NCBI GenBank assembly: GCA_937990725.1
Contig: CALKQS010000009.1
Coordinates: 1 to 64,000, forward strand
Direction: 5' to 3'
Source: an uncultured Candidatus Saccharibacteria bacterium
GTDB lineage: Bacteria > Patescibacteriota > Saccharimonadia > Saccharimonadales > Saccharimonadaceae
DNA length: 64,000 bases
Shown: piece after piece, positions 18,905 to 27,933 of the stretch
Layout of the letters: each line of letters opens with the position of its first letter
Position numbering within the stretch: the first letter of the stretch is position 1
Translations under genes and position numbers: made by a program
The notes under the pieces: model-generated
Told to the model about the DNA's origin: nothing
What the model saw: only the letters and a program-made list of their open reading frames with translations
Databases searched by the model: none

Positions 18905-19810
18905 TCACATCTGGTGCGCTTGCGCGAGCACCTCACCAAGGTACGTCTCAGCATTCTCCAGGCTGTGCCATATGATGTCTGGGTTGCGCCGCAGCCAGGT
19001 CATCTGCCGCTTGGCCAGGCGCCAGTCTGCTGTGCAAAATGCCGCTTTGGCTTGCTCAAGCGTATACTCGCCCTGTTGTAATTTATGTATAATTGGGTAG
19101 ATATTCCCTGTCATTGCTTCACTGTCCCAGCCATAGTGGGCCGCTAATTCCGTCGCTTCTTGCACAACACCCTGCGCAAAAAGCTGCTCTGTCCGCTCGG
19201 CAATGCGCCTGCGCAGCACATCACGTTGCGTTGCAATACCTACAACATAGGTATTTTTATCAACATGCGCTGACCTCTGTAACTGTTGTCCTTCTCGCAC
19301 TATTGTATTAATGACATGCCTTTTGTTGTATTTATTACTGGGTAATTCTATGTTGTGTACTCGACAATGTTCGTGCAAAGTTTCTATAGAATCGCCCTGT
19401 AACTGCTGCATAAGCTTTTTGTTCACCGTTGGAAATTGAAATTTATACAACACTGCATCGACATACAGGCCCGTCCCACCGACGAGAAACGGAATGTGCC
19501 CACGCTGGCGAATAGCCGCAATCTGCTTATTAGCATAGCGCTGGAAATCCACTACTGTGAAGCGCTGGCCTGGCTCCACCAAGTCTAGCCCCCAGTGTGG
19601 CACAAGGGCTTGCTCGTGCGGCGAGGGCTTGGCAGTGCCAATATCCATACCCTTGTAGATGGTGCGCGAATCGGCGCAAATAATCTCACCACCGTACTGC
19701 TTGGCGAGGCGAATCGCCAGGCTGGTCTTGCCGCTAGCAGTTGGCCCAACGATGGCAATGAGTGGCAGAGCAGTGGATGCGAGAGGTAGTATGTTATTTT
19801 TTGTATGCAT
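18905..19810 (-). CDS. miaA: tRNA dimethylallyltransferase
   Basis: The 301-residue enzyme adds a dimethylallyl group to A37 of tRNAs reading U-starting codons. Motifs are the P-loop GPTASGKT (residues 22-29), ADSRTIYKGMDIGTAKP, and the substrate-site GGTGLYVDA. Length is normal. The start overlaps the preceding gene by 17 nt. Confidence 0.95.
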   Translation of the reverse strand: MHTKNNILPLASTALPLIAIVGPTASGKTSLAIRLAKQYGGEIICADSRTIYKGMDIGTAKPSPHEQALVPHWGLDLVEPGQRFTVVDFQRYANKQIAAIRQRGHIPFLVGGTGLYVDAVLYKFQFPTVNKKLMQQLQGDSIETLHEHCRVHNIELPSNKYNKRHVINTIVREGQQLQRSAHVDKNTYVVGIATQRDVLRRRIAERTEQLFAQGVVQEATELAAHYGWDSEAMTGNIYPIIHKLQQGEYTLEQAKAAFCTADWRLAKRQMTWLRRNPDIIWHSLENAETYLGEVLAQAHQM

Positions 19811-20177
19811 GCGAGCTACCTTTCAGATTATTATGTGACGCAGCAAGTGGCCGCCAGCGACGCTGTGCAAAATCAACCACGCGGTACGAATCATCACACT
19901 GGATCCCATCATGCTCGAGCAATTGCCGTTGCACCGCCTGCCCACCCGGAAAGCCGACCGCAAGGCCTCCCTTGCAATTCACAAGTCTATGCCATGGCAA
20001 CTCCTCTGGCCCACCATGGGCAATCTCCCCCACGCGCCGGGCGGCGTATGGGTGGCCAGCAAAGGCCGCCAGGTCGCCATAGGTCGTCACTGTATCATCG
20101 GGCAGCTGTGCCATCAGTTTGTAGACGGCATCACGCAGGGTCGTCACTGGCAAGTCGCTCAATTGCCACCTCCACAT
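19794..20177 (-). CDS. Alkyltransferase-like (ATL) protein, MGMT family
   Basis: The 127-residue protein resembles the DNA-binding domain of O6-alkylguanine transferases: TVTTYGDLAAFAG, the arginine finger region YAARRVGEIAHGG, and LPWHRLVNCKGGLAVGFPGG. The acceptor cysteine of PCHR is replaced by Trp (PWHR), as in ATL proteins, which bind lesions and recruit nucleotide excision repair rather than repairing directly. The start is uncertain: ATG 20177 overlaps the upstream gene by 47 nt, and GTG 20147 is possible. Confidence 0.8.
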   Translation of the reverse strand: MWRWQLSDLPVTTLRDAVYKLMAQLPDDTVTTYGDLAAFAGHPYAARRVGEIAHGGPEELPWHRLVNCKGGLAVGFPGGQAVQRQLLEHDGIQCDDSYRVVDFAQRRWRPLAASHNNLKGSSHAYKK

Positions 20178-20754
20178 CGTACCAATTTGTGCAGCGCACC
20201 ACCCCCGCCGGCAGCACTGCAGCTTGATTCCAGGCATAATCGCCAAAGAGCAGCGCGTTGCGGCCATGTGCTGCCACCGCTTGGCAGTGCTTGAGCTGGT
20301 CGTCGATCAGCACATCGGCGTTGATTTGCGTCATCAACTCTGCCTTCGTGGCACGGTGCGAATCATTAGTTAACTCATCCCAAATACCCGAGAAATAAAC
20401 CGCCGTGCTCGCAAAGATACCTGGAAAATGCTCGTCGATCCAAGCTATTGTATCACCCTTTACTTGTAGGCAGCGTGACGTTGCAATCATTAGATGATGG
20501 TGTTGTGCCAAACGCTCTAGCACCTCCAGCGCGCCGCCAATGTGCCCATAGCCCGCGCTTAGGCTCGTGCTCACAATCTCGGCAGTGCGACGCTCCACTT
20601 CAGCATTATCCACCTGCCACATCTTGGCCCAGTGCTCATCGTAGTCATCGACCGTCAGGTGCGTCCCCCAGCGCTGGTTGCTAAAGGCGACGATGCCAGC
20701 GGCATTCTCCGCCAGCACGTCGTCGACATCCACAGCAATGCGCAGGCGGCGCAT
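20131..20754 (-). CDS. HAD-superfamily 5'-nucleotidase-like protein (NT5C type)
   Basis: The 207-residue protein opens with AVDVDDVLAE, the HAD nucleophile motif DxDxV, and has IATSR (motif II) and ADVLIDDQLKHC (motif IV). This matches the deoxyribonucleotidase/NT5C-like group, which dephosphorylates nucleotides. Its start shares one base with the thrS stop, so the two are co-translated. Confidence 0.8.
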   Translation of the reverse strand: MRRLRIAVDVDDVLAENAAGIVAFSNQRWGTHLTVDDYDEHWAKMWQVDNAEVERRTAEIVSTSLSAGYGHIGGALEVLERLAQHHHLMIATSRCLQVKGDTIAWIDEHFPGIFASTAVYFSGIWDELTNDSHRATKAELMTQINADVLIDDQLKHCQAVAAHGRNALLFGDYAWNQAAVLPAGVVRCTNWYDVEVAIERLASDDPA

Positions 20755-22565
20755 TAGCTCAGCCCCTCTAGGTACGCTGCTAGCTCATCCAGCGGCACCG
20801 TTGTCTCACCCTGCTGGGTGCGCACACTTACCTGGCGGTTGGCTTTGTCGCGTGGGCCAACGATAATCTGCACCGGAATTTTTACAACAGTAGCCTCGCG
20901 GATCTTTTTGCCAAGCGATTCATTGCGCATATCTGTTGTATATCTTACCTCGTTGTATTTTATAGGACGCATCAGTACCACTGTTTTGAGCACCGATGTG
21001 ATTTCATCAACATAGTCTTCTACGGTGTTGTTAATTGTGAGAATACGAACTTGCTCAGGCGCAATCCAGAAGGGGAACCACCCCGCCGTGTGCTCAATAA
21101 AGACGCTCAGGAAGCGCTCAATCGAGCCCAGCAGCGCGCTATGAATCATCACTGGCCGAGCCATCTCACCCGCTTCATCGGTATATTCGAGGCCAAAGCG
21201 CTCAGGCTGGACGAAGTCGAGCTGCACCGTCGCTACCTGGTGCTCGCGGCCAATCGCATCCGTCGCCATGAAGTCGATCTTCGGCCCATAAAAGGCCGCT
21301 TCGCCCTCCTGCTCAAAGTAATCTAACTGCTTGGCCATCACAGCTGCCTTGAGCTGAGCCTGGGCCGATTGCCACAATTCTGGCGCCCCAAGGTAGCCCT
21401 CGCCCTCATCGCGATAGCTCAAGCGGACACGCAGCTTCATCCCCACAATGTGGTACAGCTCCTCGGCGCAAGCCAGCAAATTACTCATCTCCTGCTCGAT
21501 CTGATCCGGCCGGCAAAACACATGGCTATCATCCTGCGTCAGCGAACGCACCCGGCTCAGGCCACCCAGCTCGCCAGTTTTTTCGTCGCGGTAGTCGGTC
21601 GTCGTCTCGAGGTAGCGCACCGGCATATCGCGGTAGCTCCGTGGCTGGCTGGCAAAAATCTGCGTGTGGTGCGGGCAGTTCATCGGCTTGAGGGCCATCT
21701 TGTCGCTCGTCTCTTGGCTCGTCACGAGAAAGAGTTCATCGCCAAACTTCGCCCAGTGCCCACTCGTCTCATACAAATCTTTCTTGGTAATGTGTGGTGT
21801 CCAGACTTTGGCAAAGCCGTATTTCTCACGCAGCTGGTTGGAGAGCTGGGCTGCTTTATCGCGCAAGATCGTGCCACGCGGTGTAAAGAGCGGCAAGCCC
21901 ACCCCCACCAGTGGTGACATTGTGTAGAGGTCGAGCTCCTTGCCAAGCTTGCGGTGGTCGCGCTTTTTGGCTTCTTCGCGCATCTGTAGGTAGCTATCAA
22001 GCTCTGCTTGCGTTGCAAAGGCCACGCCATAGAGCCGCTGCATCTGCGGCCGGGTCTCGTCGCCTCGCCAGTACGCACCAGCCACACGCAGCAGCTTGAA
22101 GGCCCCCACCTTGCCCGTACTCTCCACGTGCCCACCACGACACAGATCGGTGTAATCGCCCTGAGAGTAGAGTGATACCGTCTCTACCTTGCTCTCGCCT
22201 TCTGCGGCGCTACCAAGGGCCTCTCCAGCCAATTCTTTGGCAATGGTCGTCCCCGAGCGCTTCAGGTCATTGAGCAGCTCAATCTTGTACGGCTGATCTG
22301 CCTCCTTCGCCCAGGCAATCGCCTCATCCACCGGCACATCGCGGTGCGTAAAGGGCAGATCGCGGGCAATAATGCGTCGCATCTCCTTCTCGATTGTGCC
22401 AAAATCTGCCTCAGATATCGTCACATCACCAAGGTCAATATCATAATAAAACCCCTGCTCGATGGCTGGCCCCACGCCAAACTTCGCCTGTGGCCACAAA
22501 TGCTGGACGGCTTGCGCCATGATGTGCGCCAAGCTGTGGCGCATTGCTTGCTGCTCGTTATTCAT
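20754..22565 (-). CDS. thrS: Threonyl-tRNA synthetase lacking the TGS domain
   Basis: The 603-residue enzyme charges tRNA-Thr. The editing domain is present (RHSLAHIMAQAVQHLWP with HxxxH, and RGGHVEST). The class II core carries the zinc ligands, for example Cys in ALKPMNCPHHTQIF, and the C-terminal anticodon-binding domain (VEDYVDEITSVLK onward) is present. Most bacterial ThrRS proteins begin with a ~60-residue TGS domain; this one starts directly at the editing domain. A 7-residue upstream frame overlaps its start. Confidence 0.95.
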   Translation of the reverse strand: MNNEQQAMRHSLAHIMAQAVQHLWPQAKFGVGPAIEQGFYYDIDLGDVTISEADFGTIEKEMRRIIARDLPFTHRDVPVDEAIAWAKEADQPYKIELLNDLKRSGTTIAKELAGEALGSAAEGESKVETVSLYSQGDYTDLCRGGHVESTGKVGAFKLLRVAGAYWRGDETRPQMQRLYGVAFATQAELDSYLQMREEAKKRDHRKLGKELDLYTMSPLVGVGLPLFTPRGTILRDKAAQLSNQLREKYGFAKVWTPHITKKDLYETSGHWAKFGDELFLVTSQETSDKMALKPMNCPHHTQIFASQPRSYRDMPVRYLETTTDYRDEKTGELGGLSRVRSLTQDDSHVFCRPDQIEQEMSNLLACAEELYHIVGMKLRVRLSYRDEGEGYLGAPELWQSAQAQLKAAVMAKQLDYFEQEGEAAFYGPKIDFMATDAIGREHQVATVQLDFVQPERFGLEYTDEAGEMARPVMIHSALLGSIERFLSVFIEHTAGWFPFWIAPEQVRILTINNTVEDYVDEITSVLKTVVLMRPIKYNEVRYTTDMRNESLGKKIREATVVKIPVQIIVGPRDKANRQVSVRTQQGETTVPLDELAAYLEGLS

Positions 22566-22581
22566 TGCTTTGTTTGCTCAT
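22558..22581 (-). CDS. Possible thrS leader peptide (uORF)
   Basis: GGAGGAG is followed by an ATG frame of seven codons (MSKQSNE) whose TAA overlaps the thrS start. The Shine-Dalgarno fits this ATG, not the thrS ATG 16 nt further on. Translation of thrS may thus depend on coupling. It could also be chance. Confidence 0.3.
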   Translation of the reverse strand: MSKQSNE

Positions 22582-22919
22582 CAACTCCTCCGCCGCACAC
22601 TGGCAGCCAAAAGCCGACTCGCTCCTCCTTGGATATAAATTATGTTGATAAAAATAAAAACATGCGCCCTGGCACGGATATACTCCATCCGACCAATCTC
22701 GCATGTCTCGGGCCGCTTGCACGCAAACGGCGGTTCCACCGGACTTCTTGGCGCTTACCGCCAAGCACTCATGACGCAACGTTCTCGCACATCACGACAG
22801 CCCACGAAGCTCGGGAGGCTGGTGAGGCCCCGTCAGCACTTACCGTCTATTGTATAACGAGAGTGGGGGTGGGTGCAAATAGTGTCAGCCTCAACCTCTC
22901 CCAACTACTTCGGTCTCAC
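22582..22919. other. Intergenic upstream of thrS
   Basis: No convincing gene. A minus-strand AAGGAGGAG occurs near 22625, without a credible frame. No T-box signature was recognised. Confidence 0.4.
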
Positions 22920-23022
22920 GGCAAACCCATCGCGCAAGAAAATATCTGGAGGCCAGTGGCTGTGGGGGCGGATAAGCTCTGTGATTCATCTGGCCGGAAC
23001 ATTTTCGGTGTGATGGGTTTGT
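22920..23022 (-). repeat. Family A palindromic repeat, copy A2
   Basis: The core is as in A1 in reverse orientation, with a loop nearly identical to A1 (ATGAATCACAGAGCTTATCC). Outer arms GCAAACCCAT/ATGGGTTTG are unique to this copy and pair with each other. It lies between divergent thrS and tRNA-Val. Confidence 0.8.
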
Positions 23023-23113
23023 TGTGAGGGCGAAGATGATAAGTTTGCACGTTCAGGTATGTGTCCCATGTACCCTTGCCCTCCCCTGCATCTTCTGCTA
23101 CAATACACGTGTC

Positions 23114-23190
23114 GGGCGATTAGCTCATTTGGCTAGAGCGCTTCATTGACGTTGAAGAGGTGAGAGGTTCGAATCCTCTATTGCCCACCA
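23114..23190 (+). tRNA. tRNA-Val (GAC)
   Basis: A full cloverleaf with encoded CCA: acceptor GGGCGAT/ATTGCCC, anticodon stem CTTCA/TGAAG, loop TTGACGT giving anticodon GAC, and T-arm GAGAGGTTCGAATCCTC. Confidence 0.95.
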
Positions 23191-23242
23191 TTTCGGTCTA
23201 TTTGCCAGTGCACCATGTCGGTCTGTAAGGTGCGCTGGCGCG

Positions 23243-23275
23243 AAAGCACTTACTACTACAGTAAGTGCTTTTTGT
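23243..23275 (+). terminator. Terminator after tRNA-Val
   Basis: AAGCACTTAC/GTAAGTGCTT with a 7-nt loop and then TTTTG. Confidence 0.8.
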
Positions 23276-23360
23276 TATGACAAAGCCTCGCCAATATTGC
23301 TTCGCTCCCCGCCCACACCACAAACTTGCAAAACGCAAGCCTTGATGCTACGCTAAAGGC

Positions 23361-23813
23361 ATGACACGAACAGCTCACAAACGCTCAGCCTGCCCCATTA
23401 GCTACAGCCTCGACCTTTTTGGCGACAAATGGACACTCCTTATCATGCGTGACGTGCTGCTCTTTGGGCGCTGCTACTTCCGCGAATTCGCACGCGATGA
23501 GCGCATTGCGAGCAATATTTTGGCCGATCGCTTGGCGCGGTTAGAATCGGCTGGCTTGCTTGATAAGCAACGCGATCCACTCCAAGGCAATCAATACATT
23601 TATAGCCCAACAGACAACAGCTGGCAGCTCTTGCCACTGCTCGTCGAGCTGCTCTTTTGGGGCACCTGTGCCGACCCACATGCTGCCGTGAGCGACGACT
23701 ATCGTGCCACCATCGCCCACGAAAAAGATTTGCTCAAACAAGAAATAATGCTTGCCGCAAAAACCGGCACCTTCGTCGACTACTACCACAACACCATGGG
23801 TATACAGAGGTAG
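23361..23813 (+). CDS. HxlR family transcriptional regulator
   Basis: The 150-residue winged-helix protein has CPISYSLDLFGDKWTLLIMRDVL, FREFARDERIASNILADRLARLESAGLL and a wing (YIYSPTDNSWQLLPLL). The conserved Cys near residue 13 is the redox-sensing position in HypR-type members, so thiol stress sensing is possible. TACGCT lies 8 nt before the ATG. No target gene is adjacent; it is followed by 1.3 kb without genes. Confidence 0.9.
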   Translation: MTRTAHKRSACPISYSLDLFGDKWTLLIMRDVLLFGRCYFREFARDERIASNILADRLARLESAGLLDKQRDPLQGNQYIYSPTDNSWQLLPLLVELLFWGTCADPHAAVSDDYRATIAHEKDLLKQEIMLAAKTGTFVDYYHNTMGIQR

Positions 23814-25117
23814 AGACTCTTACAAAAACTGATATATAGCAAAAACACGTAGCATATTTTGGTTGCAAATTGCAAGTAATCTACCCTGCTCGATGCAGCT
23901 ACTTCTCCTCTCAGCTCTGCCTATCTCACTCCCGCAGATTCACATTTTTTGAACTATAACAAAAATTATTCACATAATGGCGTGCGTCCATCGCCACCTA
24001 TTATTCGCTCGCAAGCGCCTTGTTGCCGTCGCAATCAACCATGACTGTAACCTCTCAGCCCATCGTATCATTTGCATATTACAAGCAAAATGACGAGCTG
24101 TATTGCACTCTATTTGCGAGTTCATTATGACAAAGTGTGGGTAGATTCACACACTGTGTTGCACTCACCTAGACCACCTGCCCAGCCCAAGAAATCACTC
24201 ACGCCATCATCAAACCCACGCGTCTACTGTGCAATATAAAACATATGCTTATCAATATCACACGCTATCTGTACACCCCTCTCCATTATCTCTACGAATG
24301 AAGCAGCAAAAACCAGCACCAACAAATGAAAATTTGGTGTATATATTCACATCACTCATACATCCTGTCGCTAAACTATGACGAGTTCGCCTGCGCCAGG
24401 CTGTCGTATCCTGAGCAGCATAAAGAAACCTGGCATGCCACCACGTTTTTGAGTGCCCCACCCTTTTCACAGCACCACCTAGCAGGCATAGCTGCGGTTT
24501 CTTGCCTATTATTCATCCACACTACACTGCTAGTTATCCACATTGCTTATGGCCATTTTGCTGCGCATCATATGCGTTTGGTGATATAATGCACGCATAA
24601 CTCTCGTTTGTATTTTGGTATTTTTATAGTATAACAGTTATTTTGATAAACTGACCTCTGTACAATCTGCCGGAGTGCCTTACTCGTATTGCCACTATGA
24701 GCCCTACAAATCACTGATTCTTGGCGCTATAACCCCAAGACAGTCTCGCTCTGAGCTAGCAAATCAACAGCCTCAGCGGCGGCAATAACACACATGCCAG
24801 CCCCCCTTCTCGCAGAATAATAAAGCGATACGCTCGATTGAACCCCCACAGACAAAGCAGAGACATAAGAGGTTCGTGCACACAAGAGATGTGAACGAAA
24901 TACCACTGATAAACGGCCTTCTAGCGCCAGAGTCTTACCTACTCCTCAGTACCACCCCCCCTCTCTCGCTCTTCAGCGGGGCATAAATCTGCCACGAAGC
25001 CCCACCAGACCACCGTCAACATGAGAAATACCACGCTAGACGTAATCCTTATAACTCCCTCGCCAAGGACAGCAGAGCGTATAAGGTGGCTGATACCGTA
25101 GACCCCGATCCCCTGCC
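23814..25117. other. Gene-free stretch of 1.3 kb
   Basis: The region is AT-rich with more C than G on the plus strand. Short frames occur but none has a promoter, ribosome site and protein-like composition together. It contains one ACAGAGGT octamer (24654-24661) and a C7 run near 24946. A minus-strand frame ending near 24740 (GAGMCVIAAAEAVDLL) could be a gene remnant, but I cannot support it. Confidence 0.4.
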
Positions 25118-25121
25118 AATA

Positions 25122-25148
25122 CAAAAACCGGCCATTCTCTGGCCGGTT
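25122..25148 (-). terminator. Glycosyltransferase operon terminator
   Basis: Minus strand AACCGGCC/GGCCGGTT with a 7-nt loop, followed by TTTTG. Confidence 0.85.
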
Positions 25149-25175
25149 ATATATACCGCTACAAAAGCGCGAATT

Positions 25176-26882
25176 CTACTCTTTCTTACGCTGCTTCTTG
25201 GCGGCTTTTTGGGCTTGTTTGGCAGCTTTGGCGCGGTCGCGCGATCCGGTAGTGGCCTTGACGGTTACATCAAATTTGTCGAGGTAGCGACCAAACGCCA
25301 GGTGTGTCTGCGCATTAAAGGCACCAATCGCACTAAAGCAAATGGATGTGACGGGCATAAGAATCCACTGCGCCACCATGGCAAAGCTGCGCCGACGCTT
25401 GTAGCGCTCGGGCCGAGGTGGCAGCATCTTGAGCATCAAGAAGACAGTAATAAAGATACCAATCATCGCGAAGCGCTGCAAATTACTAATTACCTCGGGC
25501 AACATATGCACCGCATAGCTGCGTGATGATTCTTGGTTTATCAACAGTGGTACCCACCCACCAAAGGTCACCAAAAACGCCATCACAGCCAGGGTCACAT
25601 GCCCATCGAGCAAGCGCATGAAGCGGGCAAACACCTCGGCAAATGGCACATTGCGCCGCCGCGTAAAGGTGCGTATTGCGACATACGGGATATCCGACGC
25701 GCCGTAACTCCAGCGCCGAAGCTGCTTAAACTGCGCCACCACTGTCCCCCAGAAGGTGTTGTCCATCACGGCATCTTGGTAGATCGGCACATGGATGGGC
25801 AAAACACTGTAGTCTCCCGCAAAGTAGAAGTAACTGCGCCAGTACTGGTGGCCATCTTCCACAATGCTGCGCGTGCTCCAAAAGTTCATCTCCACCAGCG
25901 CGTCCATTGGCTGTGAGTGCGAGGCAAAGTTGCGCAGTGTGTGGGGGCGCATGCTGCTGATGATCGTCCAGAAGGAGTTACCCGTCGCAATCACCCGCAT
26001 TGGCGCTGGGGCATCCCAGATGTTGCCAAAGTATAGTGCAATCGGCTGATACGACAAACGCTTGCGCTCGGGGTGAACGATATACTCATACGCCACATAG
26101 TCGAAGTATGATGGATACGGACGGTTGTCGCTGTCGAGCGTGGTGATCATCACATCACTGTAGGCAATCCCCTGCTCGTCACAATAGCGCTGGAGCTGCT
26201 TACCAGCATAAGTGATGTTACCACCCTTACCAATCACCTCATCGGGCATATCCTTGGGGTGCATGATAGTCTGGAAGGTGAAGAATACATCGCCATACTC
26301 CTGCTGGAGGCGAGCGGCTGTGCGGGCAATATCCACTCCACCACGCTCCTCGTAAGCAAGAACGAGGATGATCTGTTTGTTGTTGTACGTTGTGTTCTTA
26401 ACTGACTCGATGGTAGGTTGCAAGACATCATACGACTCGTTGTACGCCGCTACAATCACTGCTTGGTAAAGATGCGATGGCCGCGGGAAGCTCGCTGGGT
26501 CGGCCGCCATGAGGCGGAGATTCTCGCGATGCTCTTGGGCGTGAAATTCGCGCTGATGACGCCTAGGCAATGGCTGCTGCTGGATGGCAGCATAGCTTGC
26601 TACTGGGTCTTCGAGCTGCTCCAGGCGCTGCCGCCAGTCTACCTTCTGCGCCTTCTCCAGCTGGTGGTGGCCTGTCAGTGTACGGTAGGCAATGCCAACC
26701 GAGCGGACAATTACACTCATCACCAAGACGAGGAGGTAGATAGACGCCCACAGTGGATTAACCAAAGACAAAATGATGAAGAGTATTAGCATCCCATAGC
26801 TTAAGAATGCTGGGAGAATTTCAAATAATCGGTAGAGGAGGGTGCGCTTGCCCATAGGCAGCTCGAGATCGTTGTGGTTCAT
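25176..26882 (-). CDS. Membrane glycosyltransferase, family 2
   Basis: The 568-residue protein has two N-terminal helices, then a GT2 catalytic domain: VIVAAYNES, the TTLDSDNRP metal motif, SIVEDGHQYW (the ED base), and QFKQLRRWSYG (QxxRW-like). Three to four C-terminal helices and a Lys/Ala-rich tail follow. This is the processive glycan-synthase layout. The polymer made is unknown; a cell-surface polysaccharide is an inference. The start abuts the stop of the small membrane gene upstream. Confidence 0.88.
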   Translation of the reverse strand: MNHNDLELPMGKRTLLYRLFEILPAFLSYGMLILFIILSLVNPLWASIYLLVLVMSVIVRSVGIAYRTLTGHHQLEKAQKVDWRQRLEQLEDPVASYAAIQQQPLPRRHQREFHAQEHRENLRLMAADPASFPRPSHLYQAVIVAAYNESYDVLQPTIESVKNTTYNNKQIILVLAYEERGGVDIARTAARLQQEYGDVFFTFQTIMHPKDMPDEVIGKGGNITYAGKQLQRYCDEQGIAYSDVMITTLDSDNRPYPSYFDYVAYEYIVHPERKRLSYQPIALYFGNIWDAPAPMRVIATGNSFWTIISSMRPHTLRNFASHSQPMDALVEMNFWSTRSIVEDGHQYWRSYFYFAGDYSVLPIHVPIYQDAVMDNTFWGTVVAQFKQLRRWSYGASDIPYVAIRTFTRRRNVPFAEVFARFMRLLDGHVTLAVMAFLVTFGGWVPLLINQESSRSYAVHMLPEVISNLQRFAMIGIFITVFLMLKMLPPRPERYKRRRSFAMVAQWILMPVTSICFSAIGAFNAQTHLAFGRYLDKFDVTVKATTGSRDRAKAAKQAQKAAKKQRKKE

Positions 26883-27275
26883 TTATCGATACGCCAGGTG
26901 CATTACTGCTAATCCATACGAGGCAGCAACCAGCAGCACCAATACTGCTGCCGCCCCCACAAAAAGCGCTGTCTGGCGGCGCTGCAGGCTATATAGCTTA
27001 ACCATCAGGCCAATGTGCATCACCATCACCAGCGCACCAAACAACACAAAACTGAGCAAATAATACCAATAACTCTTATAAAAGTGCGCCTCGCCAAAGG
27101 CGGTGTAGCGCACATAAACCTGCACATCGCGCACCTGCAGCGTGAAGCCCATCACCAGCATATAGATGATGCCCGCAACAAACACGCCAATCAGCGCCGC
27201 AAAGAATGGCCGATCGGCCGCGATCGTGCGGAGAGGGGTGCGCAGAAAATCCTTTTTCTCTTTGGTCATAAACAA
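26883..27275 (-). CDS. Small membrane protein upstream of the glycosyltransferase
   Basis: The 130-residue protein has three hydrophobic segments and no known family. It directly precedes the GT2 gene with no gap and so may act with it in glycan export or synthesis. Its first codon is next to the tRNA-Thr 3' end; ATG 27269 is an alternative start. It was probably co-transcribed with the tRNA. Confidence 0.65.
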   Translation of the reverse strand: MFMTKEKKDFLRTPLRTIAADRPFFAALIGVFVAGIIYMLVMGFTLQVRDVQVYVRYTAFGEAHFYKSYWYYLLSFVLFGALVMVMHIGLMVKLYSLQRRQTALFVGAAAVLVLLVAASYGLAVMHLAYR

Positions 27276-27276
27276 A

Positions 27277-27352
27277 TGGAGCCGCTGACCGGACTCGAAC
27301 CGGTGACCTACGCTTTACGAAAGCGCCGCTCTACCAACTGAGCTACAGCGGC
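27277..27352 (-). tRNA. tRNA-Thr (CGT)
   Basis: Acceptor GCCGCTG/CAGCGGC with encoded CCA, D-arm GTAGCTCAGTTGGTAGAGC, anticodon stem GCGCT/AGCGT, loop TTCGTAA giving CGT, and T-arm CACCGGTTCGAGTCCGGTC. Confidence 0.95.
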
Positions 27353-27468
27353 ATCACCGCTATATTATACTAGAGGCGAGGCGAAAATGGAAGGCAGCGC
27401 GGCAGGGATAGCCTGTAGAAGCTACCTTGTGCTGCAGGGTAATAACCTAATTTTCACTGCTTCTCACG

Positions 27469-27606
27469 CTCACCCTCCCCGCACTCCCTCCTCCGGAACA
27501 CTATAAGGGTCGATATCTCCCAGATACCGACCTCTTGCGCTGGGCTGAAAACAGATTATTACAATCTGTTTTCACACTCCATCGGATGAAGTGTGGGGAG
27601 GGTGAG
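27469..27606 (+). repeat. Family B structured repeat, copy B2
   Basis: Outer arms CTCACCCTCCCCGCACT and AGTGTGGGGAGGGTGAG pair. Between them are hairpin 1 (GGTCGATATCT/AGATACCGACC), hairpin 2 (GAAAACAGATT/AATCTGTTTTC, loop ATTAC) and hairpin 3 (CACTCCATC/GATGAAGTG). It lies between divergent tRNA-Thr and tRNA-Asp. Confidence 0.85.
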
Positions 27607-27695
27607 CTAGCGCTAGAAAAAGCAAAAAACCTGCGATTCCTTTCGTGAACCTCTTGCGATTTTTGGTAATTGCTGCTACTATTGATCTAGCCTAT

Positions 27696-27773
27696 GCGCT
27701 CGTAGTGAAGATGGCCTATCACGTCTCCCTGTCACGGAGAAGATCGCCGGTTCGAATCCGGTCGAGCGCGCCA
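27696..27773 (+). tRNA. tRNA-Asp (GTC)
   Basis: Acceptor GCGCTCG/CGAGCGC, discriminator G, encoded CCA. Anticodon stem TCTCC/GGAGA, loop CTGTCAC giving GTC. T-arm GCCGGTTCGAATCCGGT. Confidence 0.95.
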
Positions 27774-27885
27774 GTATTGGATACGATATACCCTCTTGCA
27801 GTGCGTCAAGTGGGTGTTTTTATTTAGTGCACGAATAACCCCTGTTGTAGCTCACATCATCTTCACCTCAACCCTCACACATCAC

Positions 27886-27913
27886 AAAAACACCTCTGAG
27901 AGAGGTGTTTTTG
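27886..27913. terminator. Bidirectional terminator, ndk / tRNA-Asp
   Basis: AAAACACCTCT/AGAGGTGTTTT with a 3-nt loop and A/T runs on both sides. Confidence 0.85.
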
Positions 27914-27933
27914 CAGTAGTCCGATGCCAACGC

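Noticed and set aside
22582..22919. A T-box riboswitch upstream of thrS
   Set aside because: The T-box sequence and antiterminator hairpin were not found; the region is short of conserved elements.
23814..25117. A degraded gene on the minus strand ending near 24740
   Set aside because: A short protein-like stretch only; no start, ribosome site or recognisable family.
27469..27606. Family A and B repeats as a CRISPR array
   Set aside because: Copies are kilobases apart, have internal hairpins and are not arranged as repeat-spacer units; no cas genes are present.
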